Origin: Asparagopsis taxiformis
Taxonomy: Eukaryota; Rhodophyta; Florideophyceae; Bonnemaisoniales; Bonnemaisoniaceae
Direction of reading: 5' to 3'
NCBI GenBank assembly: GCA_030407315.1
Contig: JALQPE010001999.1
Coordinates: 28,933 to 92,932, forward strand
Length of the DNA: 64,000 nt
In this document: positions 28,645 through 38,878 of the stretch, in pieces
Position numbering within the stretch: the first letter of the stretch is position 1
Layout of the letters: each line of letters begins with the position of its first letter
The notes under the pieces: model-generated
Databases searched by the model: none
Told to the model about the DNA's origin: nothing
What the model saw: the letters and a program-made list of their open reading frames with translations, nothing else
Translations under genes and position numbers: made by a program

Positions 28645-30636
28645 CTAGATTGTTGCCATGCGTCTCACGTACGATCGCAGCACAACAATACCCGCCGGCG
28701 TAACTCCAGAGATGCGTCCAGCTTCGCCCAAGCTCTTCGGCCGTTGCGCACTCAGTTTCTCGCATTCCTCGTTGGACAAGCCGTTCACAAGCGCATAGTC
28801 CAGTTGGGCTGGAAGTGCCAGTTGTTCATCGCGCCGCACTCGTTCAACTTGTGCCATCTGTCTCGTTATGTGCGCTCGGTATTTACATTGCGCTTCAACG
28901 TGCCGCAAGCACTCACCGTCTGCAATCAATTCACTCAGTACGCTCCATTCCTGTCCAAATATTTGACACACTTTTTTCAAGCTGATGCTCGTCCGAGAAG
29001 CCGCTTCGGCCAAGCTCATCTTCTGTTTCCCGTTTGTTTTTCCGCTACAGAATAGCTCACTAAATCCTTTCTCTTTCCACTGCGATGGCACTAATTTCAC
29101 ACTTTCCAACACATCCATGCTCCTCTCTACCATATCCTCCTTCTTCTTGAATGCGCTCCATCGCTGCCTGGAAATACAACCAACTGCAGCTCCGACCGGC
29201 GTTAATCTAGCATCAGCATTGTCCGGTCGCAAACATAGTCGAAATTCAGCGCGCGATGTCAGCATACGATACGGCTCCATAGTTCCCAATCGTGTCAGGT
29301 CGTCCAGTAATACGCCAATGTACGCATCGCCTCGCCCGAGACGCAAGTAGCCGTCGCGTACACAACCATGCGCTTCCCTGTCGGCATCGGCAATTGTAAA
29401 TTGAGAGAGCCTCAGCGTTGCATTTATGCCCGCTACCAGCCCTTGCGCTGCTGCTTCTTCGTATCCAGTAGTGCCATTAATTTGTCCGGCCAGAAATAGA
29501 CGAGGCAGTTGATGACATTCCAGATTTGGGCGCAGCTCACGCGGATCGACGTAATCATATTCAACTGAATAGCCCGGAATAGCGATCTCGGCGCGCTCCA
29601 TCGCCGGTATAGAATTTACAATCTTCTGTTGAATTTCTGCAGGCAGTGACATGGAAATGCCAGCAGGGTACACCAGGTCCGAATCAAGTCCCTCAGGCTC
29701 GAGCCACACAATATGCCCATCTCGGTCTCCAAAGCGCAATACTTTGCTTTCAAGACTCGGGCAGTATCTCGGTCCGTTATCACATATGGATTGTGGGTTC
29801 TTCCCAGCTGCCAGCGCAGCTCGAACAATGTCATGAGTTTGTTTGGTGGTTTTCACCTGATAGCAACTGACCATGCGCCGCTGGTGCAAACTATGGTTCC
29901 CATTGGTTAGAAATGAGAAATAAAGAGCATCAGCCTCGGAACGTTCCTCATGCAAACCAGTAAAGTCGATGGAATTGGCCCAGATTCGTGGTGGAGTACC
30001 GGTCTTCATGCGCCCAAGTTTAAGTCCTGCACCGCGCAATGCTTCAGCGATACCCACTGATGAAACATCACCTCGACGACCGCCATGTTCTGCACAATCG
30101 CCCACAAACATCTTGCCGTTCAGGAACGTGCCAGTGGTCAAAACAACAGCTCCAGCTCGAATCTCCGCGCAAGCACCCGACTGTGCATTGGTGCGCACGC
30201 CGAGCACGGCATTTCCGTCAGTGATGAAACGCTCCGCACTAGCCTCGATAAGCGTCAGAGACGCGTGCTGCGAAGAGCGCAATGCATCGTTGACGGCAGC
30301 TTTATACAAACGACGATCGCATTGTGCACGCGGCCCGCGCACGGCCAGTCCGCGCGATGCATTGAGCGTTCTGAACTGAATGGCTGCCTCGTCGGCGGCA
30401 CGAGACATGATGCCATCGAATGCATCGATCTCTCGAACGAGATGGCCTTTGCCGATGCCGCCGATGCTAGGGTTACAACTCATGGCGCCGATCGAATCCA
30501 GACGATGGGTGAGTAGCGCCACTTTGGCACCCATTCTGGCGGCTGCCGATGCAGCCTCGCAACCTGCATGCCCGCCGCCAATGACGAGTACGTCATAGAC
30601 GGGCGAGGCCAAGTTTCGAGCTGCGACGACGCTCAT
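28645..30636 (-). CDS. tRNA uridine 5-carboxymethylaminomethyl modification enzyme MnmG/MTO1
   Basis: This FAD-dependent enzyme works with MnmE/MSS1 to modify the wobble uridine (U34) of organellar tRNAs. The ATG at 30636 gives 663 residues. The FAD motif GGGHAG is at 20-25. Other family blocks are SCNPSIGGIGKGHLVREIDA, GLKLGRMKTGTPPRI, ALEGLDSDLVYP-like EPEGLDSDLVYPAGIS, LAGQINGTTGYEEAAAQG and LTSRAEFRLCLRPDNAD. The C-terminal helical domain is complete. Only about 13 residues precede the fold, so any targeting signal is short. The bacterial origin and lack of introns fit endosymbiotic transfer, and a mitochondrial or plastid location is inferred. The gene is convergent with, and almost touches, the CRAL-TRIO gene. 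Confidence 0.93.
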   Translation of the reverse strand: MSVVAARNLASPVYDVLVIGGGHAGCEAASAAARMGAKVALLTHRLDSIGAMSCNPSIGGIGKGHLVREIDAFDGIMSRAADEAAIQFRTLNASRGLAVRGPRAQCDRRLYKAAVNDALRSSQHASLTLIEASAERFITDGNAVLGVRTNAQSGACAEIRAGAVVLTTGTFLNGKMFVGDCAEHGGRRGDVSSVGIAEALRGAGLKLGRMKTGTPPRIWANSIDFTGLHEERSEADALYFSFLTNGNHSLHQRRMVSCYQVKTTKQTHDIVRAALAAGKNPQSICDNGPRYCPSLESKVLRFGDRDGHIVWLEPEGLDSDLVYPAGISMSLPAEIQQKIVNSIPAMERAEIAIPGYSVEYDYVDPRELRPNLECHQLPRLFLAGQINGTTGYEEAAAQGLVAGINATLRLSQFTIADADREAHGCVRDGYLRLGRGDAYIGVLLDDLTRLGTMEPYRMLTSRAEFRLCLRPDNADARLTPVGAAVGCISRQRWSAFKKKEDMVERSMDVLESVKLVPSQWKEKGFSELFCSGKTNGKQKMSLAEAASRTSISLKKVCQIFGQEWSVLSELIADGECLRHVEAQCKYRAHITRQMAQVERVRRDEQLALPAQLDYALVNGLSNEECEKLSAQRPKSLGEAGRISGVTPAGIVVLRSYVRRMATI

Positions 30637-31114
30637 GTGCACATGCGCTGACGAGTTGAAGCTAACAGTGCTGGGACAGGCAGGATATCTTTGGTACACT
30701 GCGCAAAATTTGATTTACGTGCAGTCACACGCCACGGCGCACGCTCATTCACGACCATCTCGACTCGTGCTCACGATCTCGCTTAGACCGTTTACTTCAA
30801 CTAACCAACCAACCGTTTCCTTTGCACATCCATCACTCGCACAGCCAGCCAGGCTGCACCACCTTCTTAACATGACACGCCACACCGTCATCGTGTCCGC
30901 AATGGTCCCAACGCACGTGCTACTTTCTATATCGTCCAAACAGATTGAATGCACCTCTGCTACTAAATTGTCCGACTAAGTGAACATTCCCCTACTAGCT
31001 AGCTAGCTCTCCACCAAAACCTCCTCCGTAATTGATCTCCTTCATGTCGTAACGCTGTGAGACCCGCATCAACCGATCATCCGTTCACACCAGTTGACAG
31101 TAGCCCAACACACA
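30637..31114. promoter_or_regulatory. Divergent promoter of MnmG and Pro-rich genes
   Basis: This is 478 bp between start codons. It has a tandem AACCAACCAACC element near 30800, again a CCAA-type motif, and a GCTAGCTAGCTAG run near 31000. The 114-codon ORF within it has no protein-like features. Confidence 0.4.
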
Positions 31115-31876
31115 ATGGCCTACGGCATATCCCCAGTACTCGCGTTTCCGCCCACCCTGCCACACCCACCGCTACCATCCTATGTCCCGTTCATGCCGCC
31201 ACCGTATAATCTGACTTCAACTTTGCCCCAACCAACCCCAATCTATCCACACTCGCAACACTCCAAACCGCCTGTACTGCAGCCAATGATCCCACCAACG
31301 CACCCGCACCAACGTTCACAACCCGCATTCATCTCCCCGACGTATGTCGCCCAGCCGCAACCTGCCCTACCGACCTACATGTCGCAACCGTACATGCCAC
31401 CGCAACAGCTGGTGCCAACCATGCCCATCATGCCCGCATATTCGCCCGTACCAATGCCCCAACCGTTAGCGTACATTCCCACTATCACGCCAACTAAACA
31501 TCGGCTGTATTCGCAGCCTCTGCATCCCATGCCATCTTACATGTCGCCGTCGTACTATGCGTCGATTCGCCCCCAAAAGCGCGCTCATTTCCAGACACCG
31601 CATTGGTACACGCCAATGCACAACACATATTCGTCTCAGCGATGGTTCACGCCTTGGTATATGATACCACCCACTTCCATGCCGTTGTCTTCTGCAACAC
31701 CCAATCGGCAGCAGTTTGTGCAGGCACCCATGCTGCTTTATCAATACTCACCGCGTGTAGAGTACAGCGCTGCTATGGCGTTGCCGTCAGTGTATCCGCA
31801 CAACAGAGCACTATTGCAACCGATTGTTCAGCAGCATTGGCATCAGCAACCATTCGCAACCGGTCTGCGCCTGTGA
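31115..31876 (+). CDS. Proline/glutamine/tyrosine-rich low-complexity protein
   Basis: This 253-residue protein starts at the ATG at 31115. Proline, glutamine, tyrosine, methionine and histidine make up most of it, with repeated PxY, YMxP and PQP strings (for example PTYMSQPYMPPQQL). Almost no acidic residues are present. There is no signal peptide, membrane helix or folded domain. Such composition is common in RNA-granule and transcription-related disordered proteins, but no function is claimed. The frame is unbroken over 760 bp and the leader is C/A-rich like neighbouring genes. It converges on the two-exon membrane protein gene with 110 bp between the stops. Confidence 0.6.
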   Translation: MAYGISPVLAFPPTLPHPPLPSYVPFMPPPYNLTSTLPQPTPIYPHSQHSKPPVLQPMIPPTHPHQRSQPAFISPTYVAQPQPALPTYMSQPYMPPQQLVPTMPIMPAYSPVPMPQPLAYIPTITPTKHRLYSQPLHPMPSYMSPSYYASIRPQKRAHFQTPHWYTPMHNTYSSQRWFTPWYMIPPTSMPLSSATPNRQQFVQAPMLLYQYSPRVEYSAAMALPSVYPHNRALLQPIVQQHWHQQPFATGLRL

Positions 31877-31986
31877 TGTAAAACCTTTGTACGATGTTTA
31901 TACGACTATCTAAATAGAGTTGTACGAATAAAAGCAGTTTATCACACGCCGCTTTCCGACAGCGTTTACACTGCATTAATCATAAA

Positions 31987-34002
31987 TCACGCATGGGAAT
32001 GAGGATACCGCCATACGTTACTACTCCCATGAAGGTCTTCGACTTCATTGTGATTTCGGCCATGCTCCGGCGTTTGATTTCCAGGTTTCCGCTCTAGATA
32101 CTCACTCGCCCAGCCCGTTGAAAACGCCGGCAGTCCATCCATATGGCTGGCTTCTCCTGGAATCCCGAGTTCCTTACAAGCCAACCTAGTGGCGCACACG
32201 CCGCTCCCCCGACACGTCTTACCCTTATTCAGCGTATATCTTCTCAGTAATTCGCGGTTTCTATCCTCTGCGATTCTTTTACCGACTGCACGGTCTGATA
32301 CTTCAAATGCTGCATATCCATACAACATGGACCGTACGTTCTCATCCAGGTCATCGATACTGTCCGACGAGCTCAATGCCAGTAGCGAAAGTCCATTCAG
32401 CATTGCGATGTATATACGTTCCTTGGTCCAAAGGTGGGAAAAGCATGCTAGTAAACCCGACCATCCAAAAGTCCATCGAGCATTCCGCCCGTCTTCATAG
32501 ATCAAATCCACCAATTGTGCATACTTTTGCTCGAACCTCACGATGATCATGCTCGCCGAGGCAAGCTCACCCGCAAAGTTGATCAGCTGTGCATCAGATA
32601 GAAATACTGGACGGTCCAAGTGCGTTCCAATATCCTGTGCTATTTCTTGCCATGCGCTCAGTGATGGAAACAGTACTTCTTGATTTCGACCAGCAATTCG
32701 CAAATGAGTACGCACCTCTTCGTACACCTCCTCGAACCGCACGGTATCGTACCATAAACCAGACATCCGATTTGGTTGTCGCATAGTTTTTTCTTGCACC
32801 ATGACGGCGATCCCCCTCGCATCACTTAAATTAAACAGAGGTGGTAATGTTGCCCCGTGTGAGTCTTGCTGACCTTCAACACCCCCATCACGTTCTTTAT
32901 CCCATCCATACTTTGTAAGGCAAGTAGCCCACTCTTCTTTTGAAGTTACGACCTTTCCAGTATCATCGTCAACGACATCCCGATCAATGGGCCACGCGGG
33001 ATCTAGTGATCAAGGTCAATTATAAACAAAAAAAGGCGGATTAGTGGAAAAGTTGATGGTGATGGCCGCTCGTGGCAAACGTATTGTGGTACACGTACCG
33101 GACTCTAAAAGATTTGCCGCCAGCACATGACGTGTTTCGCGAGAGCACCTGAATTGTTTTGGTTCTTCTAGACTATTAGCGGGAAGTCCAAGAAGGAGGA
33201 TATCTTGTGTCCACCATGCTCTCCACATTGCGACAGCCCATGCTTCGTATTCGATATTCCTGCCATCTGTTCGTGATGCAGAATGAACAGCAAAGAAAGG
33301 GTTTAGAAAAGGTGTGGACTTCTTCCAGTCATTATCAATGAGTCGTTCAGAGATGCGCAGTCTCGTCAGACCTTGTATGCATAGGTTTTTGTTCTCCTCT
33401 GAGAGTTTGTTCTTGGAAAGAGTACCATTTGAGCCGGCGTGTAGATCATCAATACCGTCAGAAGTGCATAACGGAAAATGCCGCCCAAAATTTGTCTGAA
33501 CTTTAACGAACATCGGATCCAGCTTTCGTAAAGCATAGAATTGAAGCCATCCCCGCACGTTTCGTGCCACATGCCACAGGTTGAATACAAGCAGTACTAG
33601 AACAGTAGCAACTTCGTCTTCACGTCCGCTTTCAACTCCTTGAATTGTGAAAACAGTGAGCGAGATTGCGAACAGCAAGCCGGAAGAGTAAGCCAACAGC
33701 AAACAAGCAGATGAAAGTAGTAAGCGACGAGCAACTTGATCTCGCGTACGATATGTGCCATCGACTGCGTCAAAAACGGCAACAATAGCCCAGGGGAAAG
33801 AAGAAGCTACGGTGACAAACAATCCCCACCAACCGCTGACAAATTCCCGCAATGATCCGGTGTTATCTTCGGCGGAAGATTCTTGGCGAAGGGTCGCTGG
33901 GAAAGTTTCATTTTCTAGAGGAACAGATGAGGACAACTGAAAAAGGCATAGGGAAACAAGCACTACAATAAATTGCGAGAAGAAACGACTGTGGGGAGAC
34001 AT
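31987..34002 (-). CDS. Multi-pass membrane protein of unknown family (two exons)
   Basis: I join two open frames across a 96-bp GT-AG intron at 33003-33098 (exon 1 34002-33099, exon 2 33002-31987). The splice keeps the frame and converts Ser-Gly to Ser-Asp-Pro-Ala-Trp, continuing without a stop through the second frame. The ATG at 34002 starts a signal peptide (SPHSRFFSQFIVVLVSLCLF). An upstream in-frame ATG at 34161 is possible. Hydrophobic segments follow (LFVTVASSFPWAIVAVF, LLLSSACLLLAYSSGLLFAI, VATVLVLLVFNLW). The rest is a soluble region rich in Trp, Arg and acidic residues, with no motif I recognise. The C-terminal 30 residues are polar and His/Asn-rich. Function is unknown. Confidence 0.65.
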
Positions 34003-35220
34003 TATATTTTGGGGCCTAGACCTAGACAGGGAGACGAACTGGTCGAAAAAGACAATACATTTACACATTTGACGACAGCAAGCTATAGTGTCTGGTTTGC
34101 TACATGCAATTCGGTGAACGACTAGGAGATGTTTTTGTGGGAAAAAAGTGGTGCTTTGCATAACCAGAGCTGGTGAAATTGTTCATGCGTGGAAACAATA
34201 CGATATGCGTTACACATAATGTGCATCTAAGTATCACTGTGTAGGCAGTATTCACCTGTAGCTTGTACAATTGCTGACGTCATTGTATATTCTTCATACC
34301 CCAATATATTCCTTATACCACAATGTAAGAATCTTTATGAATCAGCGCACGAGATGATTTTAGAGCCCTAAAAAGACCAGTCTTGGCAACTTGACAAAAA
34401 GCACAAAGGCAATGCAAGCGCGTCAAATTGCTACCAAGCTTGAAAATTCAATTTGACCGAAAGCACCAAACGCTTCATGAATTGCATTACCATCCGATGC
34501 ACCTATTGATAATATGTGGCGAGCCAACTTGATCCAGACTTGGCGATAAATAGCTGATCACAGTGTTCGACACGCGTTGTTGGCAGCAACGACCTCAAGA
34601 TGGACGTCCCCTTCCTTGCAGAAATTGTCTACTGCATCTCCATCACCTATTTGGTCGCAACGGTCATTGTGTGCAGCAGAGAACAAATCAATCTGGATGC
34701 ACACCGACACTCTAGAAGCTCAATGCAGAGTACGCCTTCCCTCCTCCACAAAGCCCTCACATTAACGACACCAGTCCGTCGTGTAGTCGCTTCACAGGTA
34801 ATCGACGCTTCCACAGAGGTGCGTCGCGTGGCTGCAGATTCATGGGAACATCAACCCAACTGCAATTGGCTGGTAGGGATGCAGCGAGACAACCGCTAGT
34901 GGTCGGTTGCGATCGCTTCCGAAAAGGGAGGCGTATTGCAAGATTGTGGCTGCGCCAGTATAAAAACTGAAAGGCTGGAAGCTCTATATTTAGTCGAGGG
35001 ATGGACAGACATCTATTCTGTGAAATACACTGATTTAATACACTGATGGAGCTTCTCTGTACTGTTCCATTGAAGTATCCACCGCTCTGGGTACTGACCA
35101 ATACACTGCCCGCGAGATCCAAGGAGATCTTTTCGATCGGTTCATCTCTTTGCCGCAACCCAAGCTCACGTTGAAGTGGATTCTCGATAACTGTGTTTGC
35201 TTCCAATCGGCAACTTCAAA
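34003..35220. other. Intergenic, possibly holding one small ORF
   Basis: This is 1.2 kb upstream of the divergent two-exon genes. It is AT-rich in the first 550 bp with several ATA-rich runs. It contains the small candidate ORF at 34600-34899. A 149-codon antisense ORF lacks an ATG start and is not credible. Confidence 0.4.
34600..34899 (+). CDS. Possible small single-pass membrane protein
   Basis: This 99-codon ORF begins at an ATG with good context (AAGATGG), preceded about 50 bp upstream by an AT-rich GATAAATAG element. Residues 5-25 form one hydrophobic helix (FLAEIVYCISITYLVATVIVC); the rest is polar and Arg/Ser-rich. No homologue is recognised. Coding status is uncertain because the ORF is short and lies in an otherwise empty interval. 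Confidence 0.3.
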   Translation: MDVPFLAEIVYCISITYLVATVIVCSREQINLDAHRHSRSSMQSTPSLLHKALTLTTPVRRVVASQVIDASTEVRRVAADSWEHQPNCNWLVGMQRDNR

Positions 35221-35650
35221 ATGTTGGCAGCGTTTGTGTCACCATTATCTCTTTCCAATAGCACCTTTCGCGCTCTTTCGTTGAAGCACATACAATGTCA
35301 ACCAAGGCATGTAAATCGTGTTGCAAAACCGTCAAAGCGAACCCATGTGCTACCAATTAATATGCTTGTCGAAAAATTTGTCGGTGCTGCATCAGTTCCG
35401 CTGTTGGTCACAGATGATATCTATGGAGAAATCTTTGCGGGTGGCATTGCCATCATCCTCTCCGGTATTGTTGGCGTATTCATTGTGTTTCTTATCATTA
35501 AAGACAATCTTGATTTCGTGCGTTCCCCACCGTTTGACAAACAGTTGTTTACTATTAATTCACTTCTAACCTTTTTGCTTTACATGTTTACATATTTGCT
35601 CGCAATATCAGATGGAACAAGAAATTCAATCCCGTGACGACGAAGACTAA
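35221..35650 (+). CDS. Small membrane protein, probably plastid-targeted (two exons)
   Basis: Exons 35221-35517 and 35612-35650 are joined across a 94-bp GT-AG intron with a TTCTAACCT branch site. The product has about 111 residues. Without splicing the frame would run into an AT-rich hydrophobic stretch that is clearly intron. Residues 1-50 are Ser, Arg, Lys and His-rich without acids and resemble a transit peptide. The mature part has an ordered segment (VTDDIYGEIFAGG), one transmembrane helix (IAIILSGIVGVFIVFLII) and an acidic end (EQEIQSRDDED). The layout resembles small thylakoid or envelope proteins conserved in algae and plants, but I cannot name it. Confidence 0.65.
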
Positions 35651-35790
35651 CCACAACTGCAGTACTCGATAAACGAAAATACAAAATGTGAAGACTTTAC
35701 AAGAACTCACTTGAGCTGGATATAACCGTAGACTCTGAAAGTTAGGAAAATAGAACACATGGTGGCAACACCTAAACCGAGTACCATGAG

Positions 35791-36789
35791 CTATTTGGTT
35801 TTCAGGCGTGATAGGATCTTTTCAGCTACCTTGATATCGAGCAAGCCATGGCGTAGCATCCATTGTTCTGCAATTGAGGAACGCTTGCCCTTAGCCATTT
35901 TTTCATTGTACATGCTCTGATAGAATAGGCGTGCTGGATCCGTATCCGGCGGTGTCTCACGTCTTTGGCCTGGGATATCAAACTTGCGAGTGGCACTTTC
36001 TTCCTCTTTCTTCGGCTTGGTAGCCCGTTTCACGGGTGATTTGGGTGGTTTCTTTGTCTTGGTAGCCTTCTCTGATTTGATAGCACTTGTACGCGGTTTC
36101 TTTGTCACAGGTGTCTTTCTGCTTGCAGGGGCTTTCCTCACCTTACTGCGCACTTGCTTTTGGGGGGTAGAAGCGGCAGCCTTCATGGCGGCGCGCTTTG
36201 CGACAATATCTCTTATCGAGGCGAGAGGAACGTCATCGTCGAAATCCGAAGTTTCCATATCCTCTTCCTTCAGCTCATGTTTTACATGACCATTAGAACG
36301 ATGGGACAATTGTTCGGTACTCTCTTGCTTCACAGGAGCAGCAACCACCTTTCGAACAGAAAGCGGTACATCGTCTTCATCAGATTCTTCTTGTTCGAGA
36401 CCGTTCTCATCTTGGTAGAGCAACTGAGGCTGATCATTATCTTCAAACTCAAGCTCAATCTCATCCTCTTCAGCAGCATCCTCGTCGTCGTGACTATTCT
36501 GGGGATGATGCTGCACGTTTGCTTGATGAGATATTTGATCGGGAGCTTCGGCTTCTTCAGGTTCGTAGTCTTCTTCTGAATTGTCGTCTTCATTGAAATT
36601 CTCATCGTCTATGTCGACTTCAAGACTGTCATCAGTTCTAAGCTTGCCATTTATGCGATTTGAGTCATGTGAGATGTGCGGTTCATCTTCATCTTCGTCG
36701 GCTTCGTACTGGTCCTCAATAGTGGAAGAGGCATTGAGACGATGCTGCATTTGTTCCAGCGGAATGTCATCAGACTCGTCTGAAGACAT
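35791..36789 (-). CDS. Acidic/basic disordered protein, probably nuclear
   Basis: This is a 332-residue protein. Residues 1-180 are extremely acidic (runs such as EADEDEDEPH and EEDEIELEFEDND). Residues 180-275 are Lys/Arg/Pro/Ala-rich with several nuclear-localisation-like strings (KKPRTSAIKSEKATKTKKPP). A short ordered C-terminal segment follows: KFDIPGQRRETPPDTDPAR, LFYQSMYNEK, then MLRHGLLD. That last segment resembles a short conserved motif in plant nuclear proteins of unknown role, from general recollection rather than a search. The composition suggests a chromatin or histone-binding protein; this is inference. It converges on the small two-exon gene with 140 bp between. Confidence 0.65.
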   Translation of the reverse strand: MSSDESDDIPLEQMQHRLNASSTIEDQYEADEDEDEPHISHDSNRINGKLRTDDSLEVDIDDENFNEDDNSEEDYEPEEAEAPDQISHQANVQHHPQNSHDDEDAAEEDEIELEFEDNDQPQLLYQDENGLEQEESDEDDVPLSVRKVVAAPVKQESTEQLSHRSNGHVKHELKEEDMETSDFDDDVPLASIRDIVAKRAAMKAAASTPQKQVRSKVRKAPASRKTPVTKKPRTSAIKSEKATKTKKPPKSPVKRATKPKKEEESATRKFDIPGQRRETPPDTDPARLFYQSMYNEKMAKGKRSSIAEQWMLRHGLLDIKVAEKILSRLKTK

Positions 36790-37125
36790 GATGGCGGATA
36801 TACACTAGGGGGATGGACAACAATGTGGTGGGTTTCACACTACTTGATGAGGCTGCATGAAGATAGGGAGAGAAGGAGTAGACAAAATTTGCAGACCGAC
36901 TAGATACCTGTTTCAGTCGGAAGCAACCGACCGCCCTGCGGTAGATAAGTATCCAACAGCAAACTGGCAAATTACCGTATGAGCACAACACGAGTGTTTT
37001 GTCAACAATGTTGACCGGCCAAATACTGTAAGTAGTTTTCCTTCTCAAATCAAATCTCCATCACGGCTCAATGTCACACATTGTTATCATCGCCCCTGGC
37101 AATCTCCCGGCCTTAACGCTCCTCG
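36790..37125. promoter_or_regulatory. Divergent promoter region, acidic protein and ProRS genes
   Basis: This is 336 bp between start codons. No clear TATA or CCAAT element was seen; the ProRS-proximal part is C/T-rich. Confidence 0.3.
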
Positions 37126-38841
37126 ATGCATCTATTGACAAACCGCACCAAACTCATCTCATCATTCTCAAAGTCGTTGCCACGTTCAATCCACATGGCT
37201 GCCTTCCAGTCTCTTTCATTGCCAGTCATCAGCAATTCAAAGTATCATGTGAGTCAAATTTGCGCTCGCCACACCGCGCCACGCATGTCAGCTAATGCAG
37301 CGAATTTGAAATCTCCCAATCAACCTGCCACACAGACCAAACAACAGCAAAACACAATCACGAAACGTGAAGATGACTATGCTCAATGGTATCTTGACGT
37401 CATTGCCAGTGCTGAACTAGCAGAATCATCCCCTGTCAGAGGTTGCATGATCATTAAGCCGCATGGTTATGAAATGTGGGAATTGCTTCGAGATGAGTTG
37501 GATCGTAACATTAAAGCAACTGGAGTGAAGAATGTATATTTTCCAATTCTGATCCCCCAAAGCTTTCTCACACGAGAGGCCGAACATGTCGAGGGATTTG
37601 CAAAGGAATGCGCCCTCGTAACACATCATCGTCTCCGGTCTATACCTGGTCAGCCCGGTCAGCTAGAGCCTGACCCTGATGCAAAGCTCGAAGAGCCCCT
37701 TGTTGTTCGTCCAACATCTGAGACGATTATTTGGAATTCATTTGGCCGCTGGATTCAAAGCTACCGTGATCTGCCGCTCTTGATGAATCAATGGGCAAAT
37801 GTGTTACGATGGGAGATGCGAACGCGCCCTTTCTTGCGAACTTCCGAATTCCTCTGGCAGGAAGGTCACACAGCTCACAGCAATCCGCTAGAAGCCAAAG
37901 AGAGAGCGATGCAAATGATTTTAATGTATACACGGATTGCAAAAGAAATGCTTGCTCTCCCTGTCGTTGCTGGTCGAAAGTCCCCATCTGAGCGTTTTGC
38001 TGGGGCAGATGACACGTTGACTATAGAAGCTTTAATGCAGAATGGGTGGGCACTTCAGGCCGGTACGTCGCACTATCTCGGCCAGAACTTTGCTAAAGCG
38101 TTCGATGTCACTTTCAAAACAGCGGAAGGGACGAGTGAATTTGTGTGGGCTACAAGCTGGGGCATGACAACTCGCATGATTGGTGCCATCATCATGACCC
38201 ATTCTGATGATACTGGTCTCGTGCTGCCGCCATCTATAGCCCCTATACAAGTAGTTCTTACGCTTATTTTCAAATCTGATGAGCAGCGCAATCGAGTGAT
38301 AGCATTTGCAGATGGTGTTGCGGAGAAGCTACGCTGTATGAATGTGAGATTCGAGGTTGATGATAGACCTAACATGAGACCTGGTGCGAAGTATTACGAA
38401 TGGGAACGGAAGGGCGTACCACTTCGCATGGAAATTGGTCCAAAAGACGCTGATAAGCAGGCTGTGTTCTGTGCGAAGAGAATTGGAGGTGCGAAACAAT
38501 CGGTTCCAGTAGATGATAACTTTGAAGAGCAGACCAAAAATCTCCTGGATGAAGTTCAGCAAACGATGTTTGAAACTGCCCAAGAAAGAATGCAGAATAG
38601 AACGTTCCGCGTCTCGTCGTATCAAGAAATGAAAACGGCTTTAGAACAAGGCGGAACTTCGTGTGGCTTATTCCTAGTTCCCTGGAAGTGCGACGCTGGC
38701 AACGAGAAGGCTATTCAAGAAGAAACAAAGGCGACGCTGCGCTGTTACCCGTTTGAGGGCCAAGAAGAATGTATTGGCAAACCATGTTTTTATTCAGGGG
38801 AACCGGCGACTCACATGGCTATTTTCGCGCGCGCCTACTAA
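37126..38841 (+). CDS. Proline--tRNA ligase, eukaryotic/archaeal type
   Basis: This class II aminoacyl-tRNA synthetase charges tRNA-Pro. The ATG at 37126 gives 571 residues. The first 60 residues are Ser, Lys, Arg and His-rich with few acids and look like an organelle transit peptide. Internal ATGs at 37195 and 37285 could give shorter, cytosolic forms. The core begins DDYAQWYLDVIASAELAE. It has the motif 2 region MRTRPFLRTSEFLWQEGHTA, a motif 3-containing segment (GTSEFVWATSWGMTTRMIGA), an anticodon-binding domain (PPSIAPIQVVL) and a C-terminal zinc-binding-type domain ending in Tyr, the hallmark of the eukaryotic/archaeal form. There is no N-terminal EPRS fusion and no bacterial editing insertion. 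A single gene may serve several compartments by alternative starts. Confidence 0.94.
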   Translation: MHLLTNRTKLISSFSKSLPRSIHMAAFQSLSLPVISNSKYHVSQICARHTAPRMSANAANLKSPNQPATQTKQQQNTITKREDDYAQWYLDVIASAELAESSPVRGCMIIKPHGYEMWELLRDELDRNIKATGVKNVYFPILIPQSFLTREAEHVEGFAKECALVTHHRLRSIPGQPGQLEPDPDAKLEEPLVVRPTSETIIWNSFGRWIQSYRDLPLLMNQWANVLRWEMRTRPFLRTSEFLWQEGHTAHSNPLEAKERAMQMILMYTRIAKEMLALPVVAGRKSPSERFAGADDTLTIEALMQNGWALQAGTSHYLGQNFAKAFDVTFKTAEGTSEFVWATSWGMTTRMIGAIIMTHSDDTGLVLPPSIAPIQVVLTLIFKSDEQRNRVIAFADGVAEKLRCMNVRFEVDDRPNMRPGAKYYEWERKGVPLRMEIGPKDADKQAVFCAKRIGGAKQSVPVDDNFEEQTKNLLDEVQQTMFETAQERMQNRTFRVSSYQEMKTALEQGGTSCGLFLVPWKCDAGNEKAIQEETKATLRCYPFEGQEECIGKPCFYSGEPATHMAIFARAY

Positions 38842-38878
38842 ACTATTCTGTGCACAAGTCTTTGCGGTGTTAGATACT

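Noticed and set aside
18958..30636. Bacterial origin of the window because of EngB and MnmG
   Set aside because: Both are routine organelle-directed nuclear genes; spliced calmodulin, TFIIE-alpha and NAT10 show that the DNA is eukaryotic.
30635..30979. 114-codon plus-strand ORF upstream of the Pro-rich gene
   Set aside because: It overlaps the MnmG start on the other strand; low complexity and most likely a transcribed leader.
34757..35206. 149-codon minus-strand ORF
   Set aside because: It begins with TTG, has no ATG near its start and overlaps the small plus-strand candidate without any domain.
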